Positions 35,001-46,620 of a stretch of DNA of 64,000 nt are shown one piece after another. This DNA comes from Brachionus koreanus (lineage: Eukaryota > Rotifera > Eurotatoria > Ploima > Brachionidae), in assembly GCA_016987375.1 (NCBI GenBank), contig PJRA01000343.1:627283-691282 (forward strand), given 5' to 3'. Made by a program: the position numbers and the translations under genes. The stretch's first letter is position 1, and each line of letters opens with the position of its first letter. Under the pieces are notes generated by a model. That model was not told where the DNA came from. It did no database searches and worked only from the letters and a program-made list of their open reading frames with translations.

Positions 35001-37651
35001 CCGGTTATGCAGTATTTATTGTTAGAAAGCTTTATTTAAATAATTGAACGTTCTGAAGATCTAAGACTGGAATCCTAATTTATAAACGAACTTATAGACG
35101 TATTTGTTTGCATTTTGAATCGTCTAACTTCTGAGATGTAACGTGACAAGTATGATAACAGAGTGATAACTTTGGGCAACAAGTCTTAAAATTTAAAAAA
35201 AATCTTACTATTCTTGTAGAAGAAATTTTGAACGTGTATCTGAATTTTTTTTTTTTGGATGAATTTTTAGAATTTGTCTTTATTTTTTCAGCAAAGTTGT
35301 CTATTTTGACCAGCAAAGTTGGAGTATCGGAAATAAAATTATTTGTTATATTGTTTAATTCTTTGAATATTAAAGAGCTTTTGGAATTCTGATTAGTTTG
35401 TTGGTACTGTTTTCTATTTTGAAAATAAAAATTTAGATAAATTTTTTAAGTTTTAAAAAAATAGCAAATTTTACAGAGAAGATTCTAGTTTAGCAATTTT
35501 TTTTTTGATTATTGAACTGAATTTTTGTATTTTTTTTAAGTCACGTACATGCATGGCAGTGTTGATCGATTTTCCCAGTTTTTTTTTAAGCTTCTTGCCC
35601 TGTTTTTGACTAACAACCACGTCCTGATCGTTTTCATCTTCATCAGAATATTTTTTACTCGATTTTGAGTTTTTGGCTTTTTTATCAGAGATTATTTTTT
35701 CTATGCTATCTTCCCAACATTTTATCAAATTTAGCATATTGTCCACAAATTTATCAAGCTTTTAAAAAAAAAATTATTTAAATAATGCATTTTCGAAGAA
35801 GCCTAAAACAAAAAATAATCGCAAAACTTAAAAAAAAAGTACCTCAGGCACTAAATATTCTGCCACTTCCCTTCTTTCTTGATCAGTAGATCTTTCACAA
35901 TGTTTTTGCAAATTAACCAACAGTTGTTTGAATTGTTCAATAAAAAAGGGAAGACTTAAACGAATTTTACTTTTAGAAATCTAATTTTAGCATTTAAAAT
36001 TTAATTTTTGTTTTAATTCTTTTTTATTTTCGAAATATTTTGTTTCTAAATAAAAAATAATGGTTACCAATTTTCAATCTGTGTTGTGAACTCGGCTTTT
36101 TCCTCTTTGGACAGTTGATCATGTTCGTCAGCATAAAGATTCAAAAGTCTTATTATTTTTATAAGCGCTAAAGTGACAAGAAAGGTTAAAAGCTGAAAAT
36201 AATATTGTTTATCTTTTTAAACCTATTGTTATTTGTTTAAAGCAGAACTTTAAGGTTTGCACAAATTTTGCTGGATCGGAAAATACTTGATTATTGCACT
36301 GAATCGATTCATTGTACTTTATTTTAGCATTTAAAGATTCACAGCATTTCTTAATGTCATTGATCAGAATTTTAAAACCTAAAATAATTAGTTAAAAGAA
36401 AAAATGAATTTTTTTGTTTTACCTTCTTTAAAACTGTTGTTATTCAAAAAAGTCTCCAGCATTATTTTAAAATTTTCCAATTCTGGATACTTCTGGGCGA
36501 ATTTGATTAAATAATCGAGTTTTTGATCTTGATTAACCTTGTTGGACAAGCAACCGTTGTATAAATAGAAAAGAATGAAATCTATCAGCTCTGGTTCGTG
36601 TCTCAAATGATTCAAGTGCTGAACAAATTTCTCCATGTTTTCTTTCAATGTAAGTTTCAAAATTGTTTTGTGAGCATGAAACTAAAACTAATTTAAAATT
36701 TCTTTATAATATTTAATTTCTTTAATATTACATATCTGCCAGAAGCGGATTTTATTTTAATATCAGACATAAATTCATTGTTATAAATTTCGCAAAAACT
36801 ATATGTTTTGTCAAAATTGTCAATATCCATCAGCTTTTTTAATATAAAAAAAAATTATATGAAAAAAAATTAAGCTTTGCTTTTAGTACTCTTTGACAGA
36901 TAAGCTTGAAACCTCCTTGATTATTTGATAGAACCATCAGTGAGTTTTTTTTAGAATCGTTTGGTTCAACTGCCTCAAAACTTATATCGAATTCAAAGTT
37001 GAAATTAGATGAGCTAAATTCTAGAACATGCAAATCTGGATCACACTTAAAAAAGTTAAATGATTCATTCAATGGAATTACAATTTTTATTTTTTAATTT
37101 TGATGAAATTTTTTTTTTAAAAAAAAACATTCACTCAGTAAGATTCTGATTTAATTTTGTTATCTATTCTTATTTCAACAAAATTTTAAATTTTTCTTGT
37201 AAATATTTTCACATACTTCAAAAGAATTGCATTCAAAAATTGGACGAATTGTTTCATTGAGAGTGTTATTGGGTAAAACATGCCATTTTATATCGCCAAA
37301 ATTGTAATCGCCACAATCCATCTCATCAGAACTCGAAGCATCACTTCCATCCTCCGATGAAAAATCGTTTGCTGTTAGCTCAAATTTGATACTTCAAAAA
37401 CTAGTTTAAGAAAATCTGTTAAGAATTGTTGAAAATTAAGTTACTCATCGTTTGAGGTGCTTAGTTTCACCTGTTTTTGGTCATCATTCAAGTCAAAATA
37501 AAGAATCTAAGATTACATACTAAATAAAATAATAAATTTTAAAGAAAAATGAATTTACTTTCCAACAGCCAATATAAGGATTTTCTTCAAACATATCCAT
37601 TTTGTATTTGGTTATTTTGTTGAATGCTTTTGAGCTATTCATTCTATCCAT
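32056..37651 (-). CDS. protein with two BTB/POZ domains, at least 14 exons
   Basis: Exons in coding order: 37651-37559, 37506-37445, 37391-37217, 37045-36890, 36833-36732, 36681-36423, 36378-36223, 36167-36068, 35954-35843, 35758-35475, 35413 to about 35100, 34970-34603, 32903-32765, 32715-32056. All junctions keep frame except 35100/34970, which I could not resolve. The start chosen is the first ATG after an in-frame stop. Order: acidic N-terminus, a first BTB-like fold (EFMSDIKIKSASGRY then FHAHKTILKL), a helical and Lys-rich middle (KKLKKKLGKS), a second BTB (LCDVVLHVI, HGVIVASRCSWFYRALSSGM, FIEFLYSGYF), helices, an acidic Ser/Asp stretch and a C-terminal YDYDLNRVV segment. BTB domains dimerise and often recruit CUL3; no named orthologue is assigned. 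The 1.7-kb intron between 32903 and 34603 holds a partial MITE. Confidence 0.72.
34347..34530. mobile_element. MITE, TTAA family B, truncated copy in BTB-gene intron
   Basis: Starts TTAACACTAGAAACACTAAGC and matches the copy at 50037 along nearly its whole length up to a TTTAAAAATTTTTC block, then loses similarity before the right terminal repeat. It is a truncated or internally decayed element. Confidence 0.7.
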
Positions 37652-38552
37652 CAAGCAATTATTAAGCTCAATAAATTTCAAATATAATTAAATTAGTAAT
37701 AATAAAATTGAGAAATTTATATAATTAAAAGGTGCTCGGCTAGGTACTGTTTTATTTAAATAAGTGATTATAATAACAAAAAAGAATTATGACAACCAAA
37801 ATTTTCGAATAATTTTTTTCCTAAGATTTAGTTACTCAAAACAAAATTTAAATTTAATTCATTGAGTATTATGTCAAAAATCGAAATGAATTTAGAACTT
37901 ATTAAAAATTATAATATTTGAATTTAAATTTGCATATTTAAATAAGAAGTTTAGTCATTCAGCATTTGATAAAGATGAAAATAAAAGTTACTAAATCGTT
38001 TAAATTAGAACTAAGTGAAAAAATAAATAAATTAATTTAAAATTTATGGCGTCACAGAAGTTAATATTACAAGTGGACAAATATAACTTGAGAGTGTAGA
38101 AAATTCGTTGCTATTTTCATCGAAATTCATGTACTTATATTGATTATATTTTGATTAATTATAATCAATCGTTTATTAATTATTTTTACTATTTGAAAAA
38201 TCAGCTAATTATTTTTCATATTCAAATGCCACTTATCCAATTAGATGAAAAAAATTGTCAAATTTTCATAATTTTTCACATGAAAGAAAAAGCTTAAAGC
38301 TTTTTTAATCTTTAAACTAACGAGATTGCCTCTAGTAATTGAAATTATTAGTGAATTTATGCAGTTTTAAGAAATTTAACTTTTTTCTAATTTAAAAAAA
38401 ATTACTATGACTATTTTTTGCTGCTGTAATAATAAAGAATTTTTAAGCAACAAAAGCAAATTAATTTAATTCTCAACAAAGATCAAATTTCGAATATAAA
38501 GCTTCTTTAAAAGCATTCACTGAATGAAAAAATAAAAATTAAAAAAAAAAAG
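37652..38552. other. non-coding region
   Basis: AT-rich DNA upstream of the BTB gene start. It should hold the BTB promoter, but no motif stands out. Confidence 0.45.
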
Positions 38553-38643
38553 TAAAATTTTTAAAAGCAATTATTTTGCTAAATTAGAGGCAATGCAAGC
38601 AATCAAATGTGTAGTGGTTGGCGATGGAGCAGTTGGTAAAACA
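38553..38643 (+). pseudogene. duplicated 5' stub of Rac1
   Basis: Positions 38571-38643 match 41964-42036 at 72 of 73 bases: the last bases of the 5' leader, the ATG at 38593 and codons up to GDGAVGKT. The single mismatch (38634 T, 42027 G) is at a third position. Just upstream, 38553-38570 matches 41747-41764, so relative to the real locus 199 bases of leader are missing in this copy. After 38643 similarity to Rac1 stops and the frame soon closes. It cannot encode a GTPase; it is a partial duplication 3.4 kb upstream of the gene. Confidence 0.8.
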
Positions 38644-39931
38644 CAGACACAACCAAACACATTTCAAAGGGCCTAATCGATCTTATTCAAAAATGATTCT
38701 TTTATTTCTATTAATTTTTTTTTTAAAAAAACAAAGACAATTAATTTTATGAATATATAATAAGGTTAGTGCTAAATTACAGAACCGAAACATGGAATCC
38801 AGATTTGAAATTTATAGAACTTGAAATCGAAAAAAGCATAGCCCTGTATGTCTAAAATTCAAAAAATTTATTTATCCAAATAATTCATTAATTCTATGTA
38901 TTTGATTAAAATTTTCGTAAAGGCTTTACGAAAATTTTATACATACTTTGATATCACTAAAAAAAATATATCATAGTAATTGCAGTTTAGGGTTCATTTT
39001 TTTTAAATTCTAAATAAATTAAATTAATTAGTTAAAAAATTTTAAGAAAATAAAATGAATTTTACTTGTGTTTTTCGTTATTCAGTTGCCTATTAATCTA
39101 AAAAATTAATTTGTATGCGTTTATTTTAGCTTTTTTAATTCTCTATTTTATTTTGAAGGTAAAATTGTTTGATTAGTTCAACTATTGTTAATAAAACCAT
39201 TAAAAATTAGTTTGTTCCTTATAAGTACTTTAATTATGTCCTGTCTCTTTTTACTAATTTTTTTAACAATGCTTTTATGAAAATTATTAAATAAATATGC
39301 ATGATTCAGATGTATAAAAATTACAAAAATTTGGCCATGAACTAATTAGTGAACTCTCTTATTTTAGATTAGTGAAAAAAGTTCACTAAATATATTTTTG
39401 ATCACAAAAAAATAAGGTGAACTATAGTGAATTGATTTAATAATTTATTTAAGTGAAATGTTAATTGAAAAAAAAAAATATCACTATAAATATTAATTTT
39501 ATTTTTTTTCATTTTTTTTTGAGAATGTTCAGCCTTTTTCTGTCAGATTCAGATAGTCTCTAAGATTATATATCGTACATCAGTGTTGCTCTTATTATAA
39601 TGTTGTACAGTTTAAGTTTTGTTTTAATGCTGGTCGGAGTCTATCAAAGGCACACTTGAAAAAAAAGGTGAACTCTCATTTTAATATAAATAAACTTTGT
39701 GAAAAAAACAAATGTTCAAAAATGAATGGGGTTTACAATTCATATCACAAAAACGCATAAAGAAATAATATTTATTAATTGATATTCTTTTATTTTAAGC
39801 TTAACTACTTTATTTACTTTATTCTGTTTTTTTTCCTTATTCTCTCTTTATGGAGCATAGGGACTTTATTCTATATTTTTTATTAAAAAACATTCCTTTA
39901 TGTATACTTTATGGAAAAAAAATCAAAAAAG

Positions 39932-40229
39932 TTTATAAAGGGCATATTGAAGTTTATGATCAAAATTTTATGATCATGCTCAAATATAATTTTTTTACAA
40001 ATTTCTAAGAAGTTTTTTATATCAAAAATTAAATGCAGAAAAATGTTTTCATGTTTAGCATAACATGTTAAACGATATCTATCTATTGTGCATANNNAAT
40101 GTTTACTTTGAAAACATGCTTCTGCAATAAATTTTTTACTCAAAAATATTTTAAAATCTTTTTTCAATGATAACTCTTGAGCATGATCATTTTAATTTGA
40201 TCATAAACTTCAATTTGCCTTATAAAGTA
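39932..40229. mobile_element. inverted-repeat (foldback/MITE-like) element
   Basis: The left arm, 39932-39983, and right arm, 40177-40229, are inverted copies sharing TTGAAGTTTATGATCAAA and ATGATCATGCTCAA with a few mismatches. The about 190-bp centre is non-coding and includes the NNN gap. The termini are unrelated to the TTAA families in this window. Confidence 0.65.
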
Positions 40230-40955
40230 TATAAAAGTTAGGTAGATTGGTAATCGCTATTTAAAGCTTCATAAACGATTTTTTTCTTTTAAAAAAAATA
40301 CATATTTTAATGTGACATAAAGCACATAAAAACATACAAGTCAGAATAAAGAAGAAATTTTAGAAACTATGGTCCACATAAAGGAAAACATTTATCTCGG
40401 AACCAAATTTTTTTCATTTTTCCCAATAAAAATGATCGGCTATTTAATAAAATATATTAATATTAACAAATTAATTTTTAATTAATTCATTCACAATATC
40501 TCCATTCATTTTTTCATTTCTGTTAAAATTATTTACTGTATTTTAACCCTTAGTTCTGTATTTTTTTTGTTTCGATATTTAGGATTTATTTTAAAATTAT
40601 AAAATGAAGGTTAGAAAAGTAAATTCGAAGCGAGATTATTATAAAAATGAACTGAGCGGACAATATTTAAAAGTTTAGTATATGTCATTCCCTTATTCAA
40701 TTTAGTTTGTTTTTATTTTATTTTGCTTTTTGCATTTATTCGAATTTTTGATTTTTATTTACAAACTAATCGAGTTTTAGTTCAGATCAGATAAAACTAA
40801 ATAAACAATGATAAACATTAAAATAACACTTTTTTGAATATATATATATATATATATATTAACATACTAATTCATAATTTTTATTTAAAAATAACTGATA
40901 TTTGTCTTTAAAACAGTTTTTACTTTTTTGGTGAATCCTAAGTGATAAGTTTTCC

Positions 40956-41187
40956 TTAACACTCAAAAGCCGGTTTTTCGGCCCTTTGTTGTAGCTTTTC
41001 TTTTTACTTTTTATTCCATAAAAATAAGCATATTTCTAGAACAAATACTATTTAATTTTAATATTTTTTTAATATAAATTTCTGATTAAAAAAAAATTTC
41101 AAAAATTATTAAATTTATTTTACTAAAAACAAACAAAAGATGTAACATAAAGCGCCGAAAAAAACCCTCCGGCTTATGAATGTTATA
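40956..41187. mobile_element. MITE, TTAA family A, copy 3
   Basis: Left end TTAACACTCAAAAGCCGG; right end degenerate (CCGGCTTATGAATGTTAT). The interior matches copy 1 (13951) in opposite orientation through the ACTTTTTATTCCAT and AATAAGCATATTT blocks. Confidence 0.7.
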
Positions 41188-41985
41188 TAATTGTGTAAAA
41201 CGTAAGACTCGAAAGGAAAACAGTTTTTATTCTATAATTTTTAAATGAAATCTATTAAGGAGTTTCAAAACTACCCAGTTTGTAAGGATTATGGTAAATT
41301 ATTTTTAATCCTTAAAAAATATAAATTGAATTTAAAAAAAAAATTTAACTTTGTTTATAAGAATGTTAAATTGATTTATTTTTAATAGAGTATTAATTTT
41401 TAATTTTAATTAAAACAAATAGTTTTTCAAAAAATTTTATTACTAAATAAATTAGTCTAGTTTGAGGCTAATTATGTTTAAATAACGAAGCTGCATTTGA
41501 TATTTGTTGAAATGACTTGATTTTTATTGAAGTATTTTAATTCAAATTTTTTTTTTGAACGAGATCATATTGGAGTTTTACAAATATTATGATCTTTATG
41601 TGACCTAAAACTTTTTTTTTTAAAGCATAAAGTCATGTTGTTTTTAAAATGTATTTTAACTACTTTTGGATAGAAAATAGACCACTATATTGACCCATTT
41701 AGCTTTAATTTGAAAAATATTGAAACTATGGAACTAAAAAAAAAGACAAAATTTTTAAAAGCAACAATATTTACTAATATTATTGTAAATGAAATATATA
41801 TAGCTATGCGAGCACAATAAATGAATCAAAAGACAATATTAAATGCACAACTCTTAGCATATTTTCTCTATTCATTTCTATTTCATTCTTTATAACGTTT
41901 ATTAATTAATTAACTTATTCACATTAATCAGATTTGGCTTCAGACATTTATTTTGAATAAGCTTTATTTTGCTAAATTAGAGGCA

Positions 41986-42616
41986 ATGCAAGCAATCAAA
42001 TGTGTAGTGGTTGGCGATGGAGCAGTGGGTAAAACATGTCTCTTGATTTCTTACACCACAAACTCTTTTCCAGGTGAATATATACCGACAGTATTCGACA
42101 ATTTTTCGGCAAATGTAATGGTCGACGGAAAGCCAGTTAATTTGGGGCTATGGGACACGGCCGGTCAAGAAGACTATGATCGCTTGAGACCTTTGTCTTA
42201 TCCTCAAACTGATATATTTCTTATATGTTTTTCGATAGTCAGTCCGACTTCTTTCGAAAACGTCAGAGCAAAATGGTATCCGGAAGTTAGCCATCATTGT
42301 CCCACGACACCGATAATTCTGGTCGGCACCAAACTCGATCTTAGAGACGACAAAGAAACTTTAGAAAGATTGCGCGAAAAAAAGCAATCTCCTATCACTT
42401 TTCCACAAGGTCTGGCAATGATGAAGGAAATAAACGCAATCAAGTATTTAGGTACATTGTTCATAATTTAATTAAAAAACTTGATTAATTATTTTTTCTA
42501 TTAAAGAATGCTCGGCTTTGACACAAAAGGGTTTAAAAACTGTATTCGACGAGGCCATTCGTGCAGTTCTTGTACCGACAAAACAACGTAAAAAGAAAAA
42601 TTGTATTTTCTTGTAA
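41986..42616 (+). CDS. RAC1: Rac1 small GTPase
   Basis: Rho-family GTPase driving actin remodelling, lamellipodia and NADPH-oxidase signalling at the plasma membrane. Exons 41986-42451 and 42507-42616; 191 codons plus TAA, one shorter than vertebrate Rac1. The start is the ATG opening [18 protein letters not shown]1 GDGAVGKT, switch [15 protein letters not shown]3 [21 protein letters not shown]4 TKLD and G5 [11 protein letters not shown] are all intact. [20 protein letters not shown] and the TLERLREKK insert helix mark Rac rather than Cdc42 or Rho. It ends with a polybasic stretch and the CAAX box CIFL (Leu last, favouring geranylgeranylation). Only Ser/Phe-type drift from vertebrate sequence is visible. 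Confidence 0.96.
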
Positions 42617-43009
42617 ATTTATCTGTACAATCATTTAGAAACCAATTGAATATCGATACGAAATTACATTTCTTATTAATTTTAAACACGAAATTTATAT
42701 TTACTTTTATACAAACTTATTTTTTTTAAATTAAAATATGCAAAATTAAATAAATAAAAAATAGATCACATGCACTTTTCATTTATTAATTAAATTATTT
42801 AACGACCTCTTCGATTAGCTATTTGAATTAGGGGAAAATTTGCTGGTAATCACATCATTTTTTATAATTATTTTTTTCATTATCAGCAGTCAATCAATTT
42901 TTTGTTTTTTTTTTTTTGTAAAGATTATTTGGTGCCAATTTTATATGTTTCTTTTTTCAAAAAAATGAACAAATTTTATAATTTTATAAATTAGAAATCT
43001 AATAATTGG
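42617..43009. other. Rac1 3' flank
   Basis: AT-rich 3' UTR and spacer with AAATAAATAAA near 42748 as a possible polyadenylation signal. No other feature was found. Confidence 0.45.
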
Positions 43010-43469
43010 CAGTCAACATGGATTTGTTCCAAAGATAGGATTGTAACGTACCTTTTTGAAACGCTTAATATGATCACGACTGAATTGGCCAATGGTAACA
43101 GTCTGGATGAAATTTGGTGGAGTTTCTAGATGGTCAGAGGTACTGAGTGGAGTTCCGCAAAGGTCTGTACTTGGACCCCTGCTATTTGTTCTGTACATAA
43201 ATGACGTACCTGACTGCGTTTCAAATAGAATGGAATTGTATGCAGATGATTCAAAAATACTCGGCATAGTTAATAATGTTTATGAGAGAGCGATGTTACA
43301 GAAAGATCTGGATGCAGTATGTCAATGGATAGAGGTTTGGCGTATGGGACTGTGTGCTAACAAATGTAAAGTAATGCATTTCGGCAGACTAAATGAAAGG
43401 CATAAATATACACAAAAAAGCAACAATGTTATACTAGCGACAACAGAGTGTGAAAGAGATTTAATTTGA
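43010..43469 (+). pseudogene. non-LTR retrotransposon reverse transcriptase fragment
   Basis: Reads SGVPQRSVLGPLLFVLYIND, then MELYADDSKI (the YxDD active-site block) and WRMGLCANKCKVMHFGR. Just upstream are frame-shifted remnants of QHGFVPK and a LLETLN-like segment, but the block between them that carries the first catalytic Asp is missing. It is a 5'- and 3'-truncated, internally deleted Jockey/CR1-type element. Confidence 0.8.
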
Positions 43470-43479
43470 TTTGGGAAAC

Positions 43480-44261
43480 AATAAACTTAATTGAATCAAC
43501 TAGACCACGATTTTACTCGATAAATAAATGATCGATTATTGCTAGAAAAGTATTCAAACTATAATCCATAACATCAATATGAGTTTTTTTCTCAACATTG
43601 TTAAGTTGTTTGCAAAAGGAGGTATTTTTCTGATCAAACTTTTTATAATTCCCACGAAGGAAAGTGAAGATATTCCAGCATATTGATCTGTTCTTTACTT
43701 GCTGACGATAAGACATGCCGGTTTTGGTTTACAGCCAAGTCCATAAAAAGAGTAAAATCTTCTTCAATTTATTTTTTTTTAAACAAAATTTCAGATAAAT
43801 TTACTATCACCTATCGGGAGACCTAAGTATTCAATATTTTGAGTCTGTGGTATCTTAAAACCATTAAGGATATAGCTATTTGTACTCAAAGATTTACCTT
43901 TTTGAAAGATAATCGCAGCAGATTTACTCCGATTAAAATCTTTTTTCCATCTTTGAACGAACTTTAAACATATGTCCAGGAGTAATTGACAATATCGAGA
44001 TGTATCTGTATAATATCATCATAATAACTTATAATAGATAAATTCACCCCAATTATAAATGTGCCAAGCTTTAGGTCAATGCATTTATTTAGGAGGTCAT
44101 TTATAAAATAGTTAAATAAGCAGGGACATAGAACACCTCCTTATTTGACACCCTCAATTGTTGTCATCATATCTCCTAATTTGTTCTGATAATTTTGAGA
44201 TACTTTAGTAATATTTTAAAAGACTCTATATTTCATTTGGTATGTTGTAAATAAACTTATA
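43480..44261 (-). pseudogene. second LINE reverse transcriptase fragment, interrupted by Tc1
   Basis: On the minus strand, with stops and shifts, the reading runs YNIPNEI, TTIEGVK-stop-GGVLCP, LFNYFINDLLNKCID, SYYDDIIQI (YxDD motif) and EYLGLPIG. This differs from the fragment on the plus strand, being closer to L2-type elements. Similarity stops at 44261, where a Tc1-like terminus starts, so the Tc1 insertion probably split this LINE. Confidence 0.65.
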
Positions 44262-44990
44262 CAGTATGTTGCAAAAGTTTAGAAATTTTTTTTTTTTAAA
44301 ATTGTTTTTATGGTTATAAAAGGCNNNNNNNNNNNNNNNNNNNNNNNNNNNNNNNNNNNNNNNNNNNNNNNNNNNNNNNNNNNNNNNNNNNNNNNNNNNN
44401 NNNNNNNNNNNNNNNNNNNNNNNNNNNNNNNNNNNNNNNNNNNNNNNNNNNNNNNNNNNNNNNNNNNNNNNNNNNNNNNNNNNNNNNNNNNNNNNNNNNN
44501 NNNNNNNNNNNNNNNNNNNNNNNNNNNNNNNNNNNNNNNNNNNNNNNNNNNNNNNNNNNNNNNNNNNNNNNNNNNNNNNNNNNNNNNNNNNNNNNNNNNN
44601 NNNNNNNNNNNNAGTGTTAACCATTTTGGCATCCATGTATGACCATATGTTCTCGATTGGGTTGAGATCTGGTGAACGGGCACACCATGGTAGAATCTCA
44701 ATGTTCTGTTGTTTGAACCAACTTGTTGAAAAACCCCATTTGGATCAAATAGGAGTTCAGCAGATGGTAAAAGATTGTTTTCCAAGGTGTTAATGTAGAC
44801 AAATTGATTAATTTTTTCTGTATAAATGCTGCATATACCAGTTCCGTTGTAGGAAATGCATCCCTAGATACCGAATCGTCACTGAAAATAACTCTGGACC
44901 AATCACAAAGAAGAAGACTCCAACTCTTGAAGGCTTTTGATTAAACAAATTTTCATACAACCAATTATCTAAAAAAGTATTTGAAAATTT
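44262..44990 (-). mobile_element. Tc1/mariner element, degenerate, with assembly gap
   Basis: Begins TA|CAGTATGTTGCAAAAGT at 44260, the classic Tc1 start next to a TA target. The minus-strand transposase is broken: IFSDDS near 44908 (second Asp region), GCISYNGTGICSIY, LENNLLPSA, then in another frame ILPWCARSPDLNPIENIWSY at 44640-44700 (third acidic residue region). An estimated 288-base N run lies between the terminus and the transposase end. The distal terminal repeat was not found. Confidence 0.75.
44325..44612. other. assembly gap (288 N)
   Basis: A run of N inside the Tc1-like element. The frames reported across it are meaningless. A scaffold gap in a repeat is typical of short-read assembly. 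A second gap of three N is at 40095-40097. Confidence 0.99.
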
Positions 44991-45754
44991 GAGAAAAGAT
45001 CATAAAATATTTTATAGTGAAAAGCCAGTGGGATATTATTGATTTTAGCGGTTTTGCAAATGAACAGAACTGAATCCTCTTCAAATTGATATGTCTAACT
45101 ATTTGTTTATTTAAATCTAAGATATTTTAAAAAATGAAAACTTTAAATTAAATTTTTTAAATTATTTATTTTTTTAGCATTTATTGTCAAGAAAGCTTTT
45201 CTTGACAAACTTTTGTAGGATGATGAAACTTTGCCGAAAATAAGCCTTTTTGGGATAGCTCTCTGGTTTTTTTCTTTTAATAGTTTTAATTGAATCTAAT
45301 ATTTAAAATAATCAAAGTTACTTATAAGTTTTCAAAACTCATATTTAGTATTCCTAATTTTTTTTACTTAAAGTGTCCCTTAGGAATTCTGTCTATTGGT
45401 TTGACCCTTGTTTTCTAGAACAGCTCTTCTATCTAATCATAATTTAAAATGACGTTTAAAATTCTAATTGTTAATTTTTAGATATCGGAAAGCTCTTGTC
45501 TTTCTGATAGCATCCAAATCAAATCAGCTAATCAAGTTTTTCAGAAATATTTTTAAAGCTGTTTAACAATTTTAAAATATATGTCTCCAGCAGAAATTGA
45601 AAAGTTTTTTTAAGCAAAGAACTTATATCAAAAAATGAGATAAAAACTCCTATGAAAAATCTATCAATAACAATAGCAAAAATAAATAATAAAAAATATC
45701 TATTTAATTAAAAAACTCGAAAGCGTACGCTAATGACAACAAGATTATAGTAGA
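44991..45754. other. non-coding AT-rich region
   Basis: No gene supported. Contains a compact hairpin at 45183-45207 (TTGTCAAGAAA / TTTCTTGACAA with a 3-base loop). Confidence 0.5.
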
Positions 45755-46620
45755 TTCTTATTCAATTTACAAGTTACAACTCAACATTGATAATATATGT
45801 AAGTGGTCACGAGACTGGTCTGCTCAACTTAATGTCGAGAAATGTAAAGTTGTCCATTTTGGACGTAACAATTCAAATCATGATTACAAAATTGAGTCAT
45901 TTTCACTTAATAGATCAGTATGCGAAAAAGATATTGGAATATATATCAAAAATGACCTAAAATGGGACACTCAAGTAAACTATGTTACAGCTAAAGTAAA
46001 TAGGATTTTGGGCATGTTGAAGAAATCTCTTTGATATCCCTATGTTAACTACATTAAACTTCTGTACACTTCAATGGTCAGGCCTCACTTAGAATTCGCC
46101 ATAACTTCTTGGTGTCCTTACCTAAAAAAAGATATCGAAATGATAGAAAAGATTCAACGGAGGGCTACTAAGTTAGTTCCAAATTTAAAGCACTTGACTT
46201 ACTCGACACGTTTAGCTTAATTCGGCCTAACGGACCTAACTACCAGAAGATTGAGAGGAGATCTGATCCAGATGTTCAAGTTAATAAATAAAATTGAGTT
46301 AGTTGAGTTTAAAAAAGGGTTAAATTTTTTATTATGTTAATCTTAGGTCAAAGTGGTCAAGTATACGATTTAAGAAGGCATTCTAAGACTCTACGTCGTG
46401 AACAGATAAAAAACTGTTCCTCGCGTTTCCATTTTTTCACAAATAGAGTTGTAAACATGTGGAATGGATTACCGTAAGAAATAGTTAGCGCAAAAACGTT
46501 GAATATTTTTAAGTTGAAACTAGATGCATGGCTTGTGAAAAAAAGAAGCGACTGCCATAGCACTTTAGAGCTCTGCTCGGCCATTTTTCCGAGTCGCAGT
46601 TCAACTTACTACTAGTACTA
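45755..46620 (+). pseudogene. LINE reverse transcriptase C-terminal fragment
   Basis: Reads with stops: NIDNICKWSRDWSAQLNVEK, CKVVHFGRNN, KDIGIYIKNDLKWDTQVNYV, SMVRPHLEFAITSWCPYLKK, IEKIQRRATKLVPNLKHL, LTDLTTRRLRGDLIQMFKLI. This is the post-catalytic region and tail of a Jockey/CR1-like ORF2. In-frame stops (after KKSL, after TRLA) mark it as dead. It may be the 3' part of the element seen at 43010-43469. Confidence 0.82.

Larger units (their letters stand above)
38644..41985. other. non-coding region upstream of Rac1 with repeats
   Basis: Contains an inverted-repeat element (39932-40229), a 3-base assembly gap at 40095-40097, a (TA)n tract near 40840-40858, a MITE (40956-41187) and otherwise featureless AT-rich DNA. 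The Rac1 promoter should be near the right end. Confidence 0.5.

Noticed and set aside
38593..38643. Rac1 stub as an alternative first coding exon of Rac1
   Set aside because: A GTAAAA follows GDGAVG, but the real gene has no separate exon starting with KTCLL, so splicing from the stub would not restore Rac1.
40840..40858. TA dinucleotide tract considered as a promoter or microsatellite of interest
   Set aside because: Short and common in DNA of this composition.
44226..44785. Long frames on both strands across 44310-44642
   Set aside because: They exist only because the N run has no stops. The real content is the Tc1 remnant in shifted frames.
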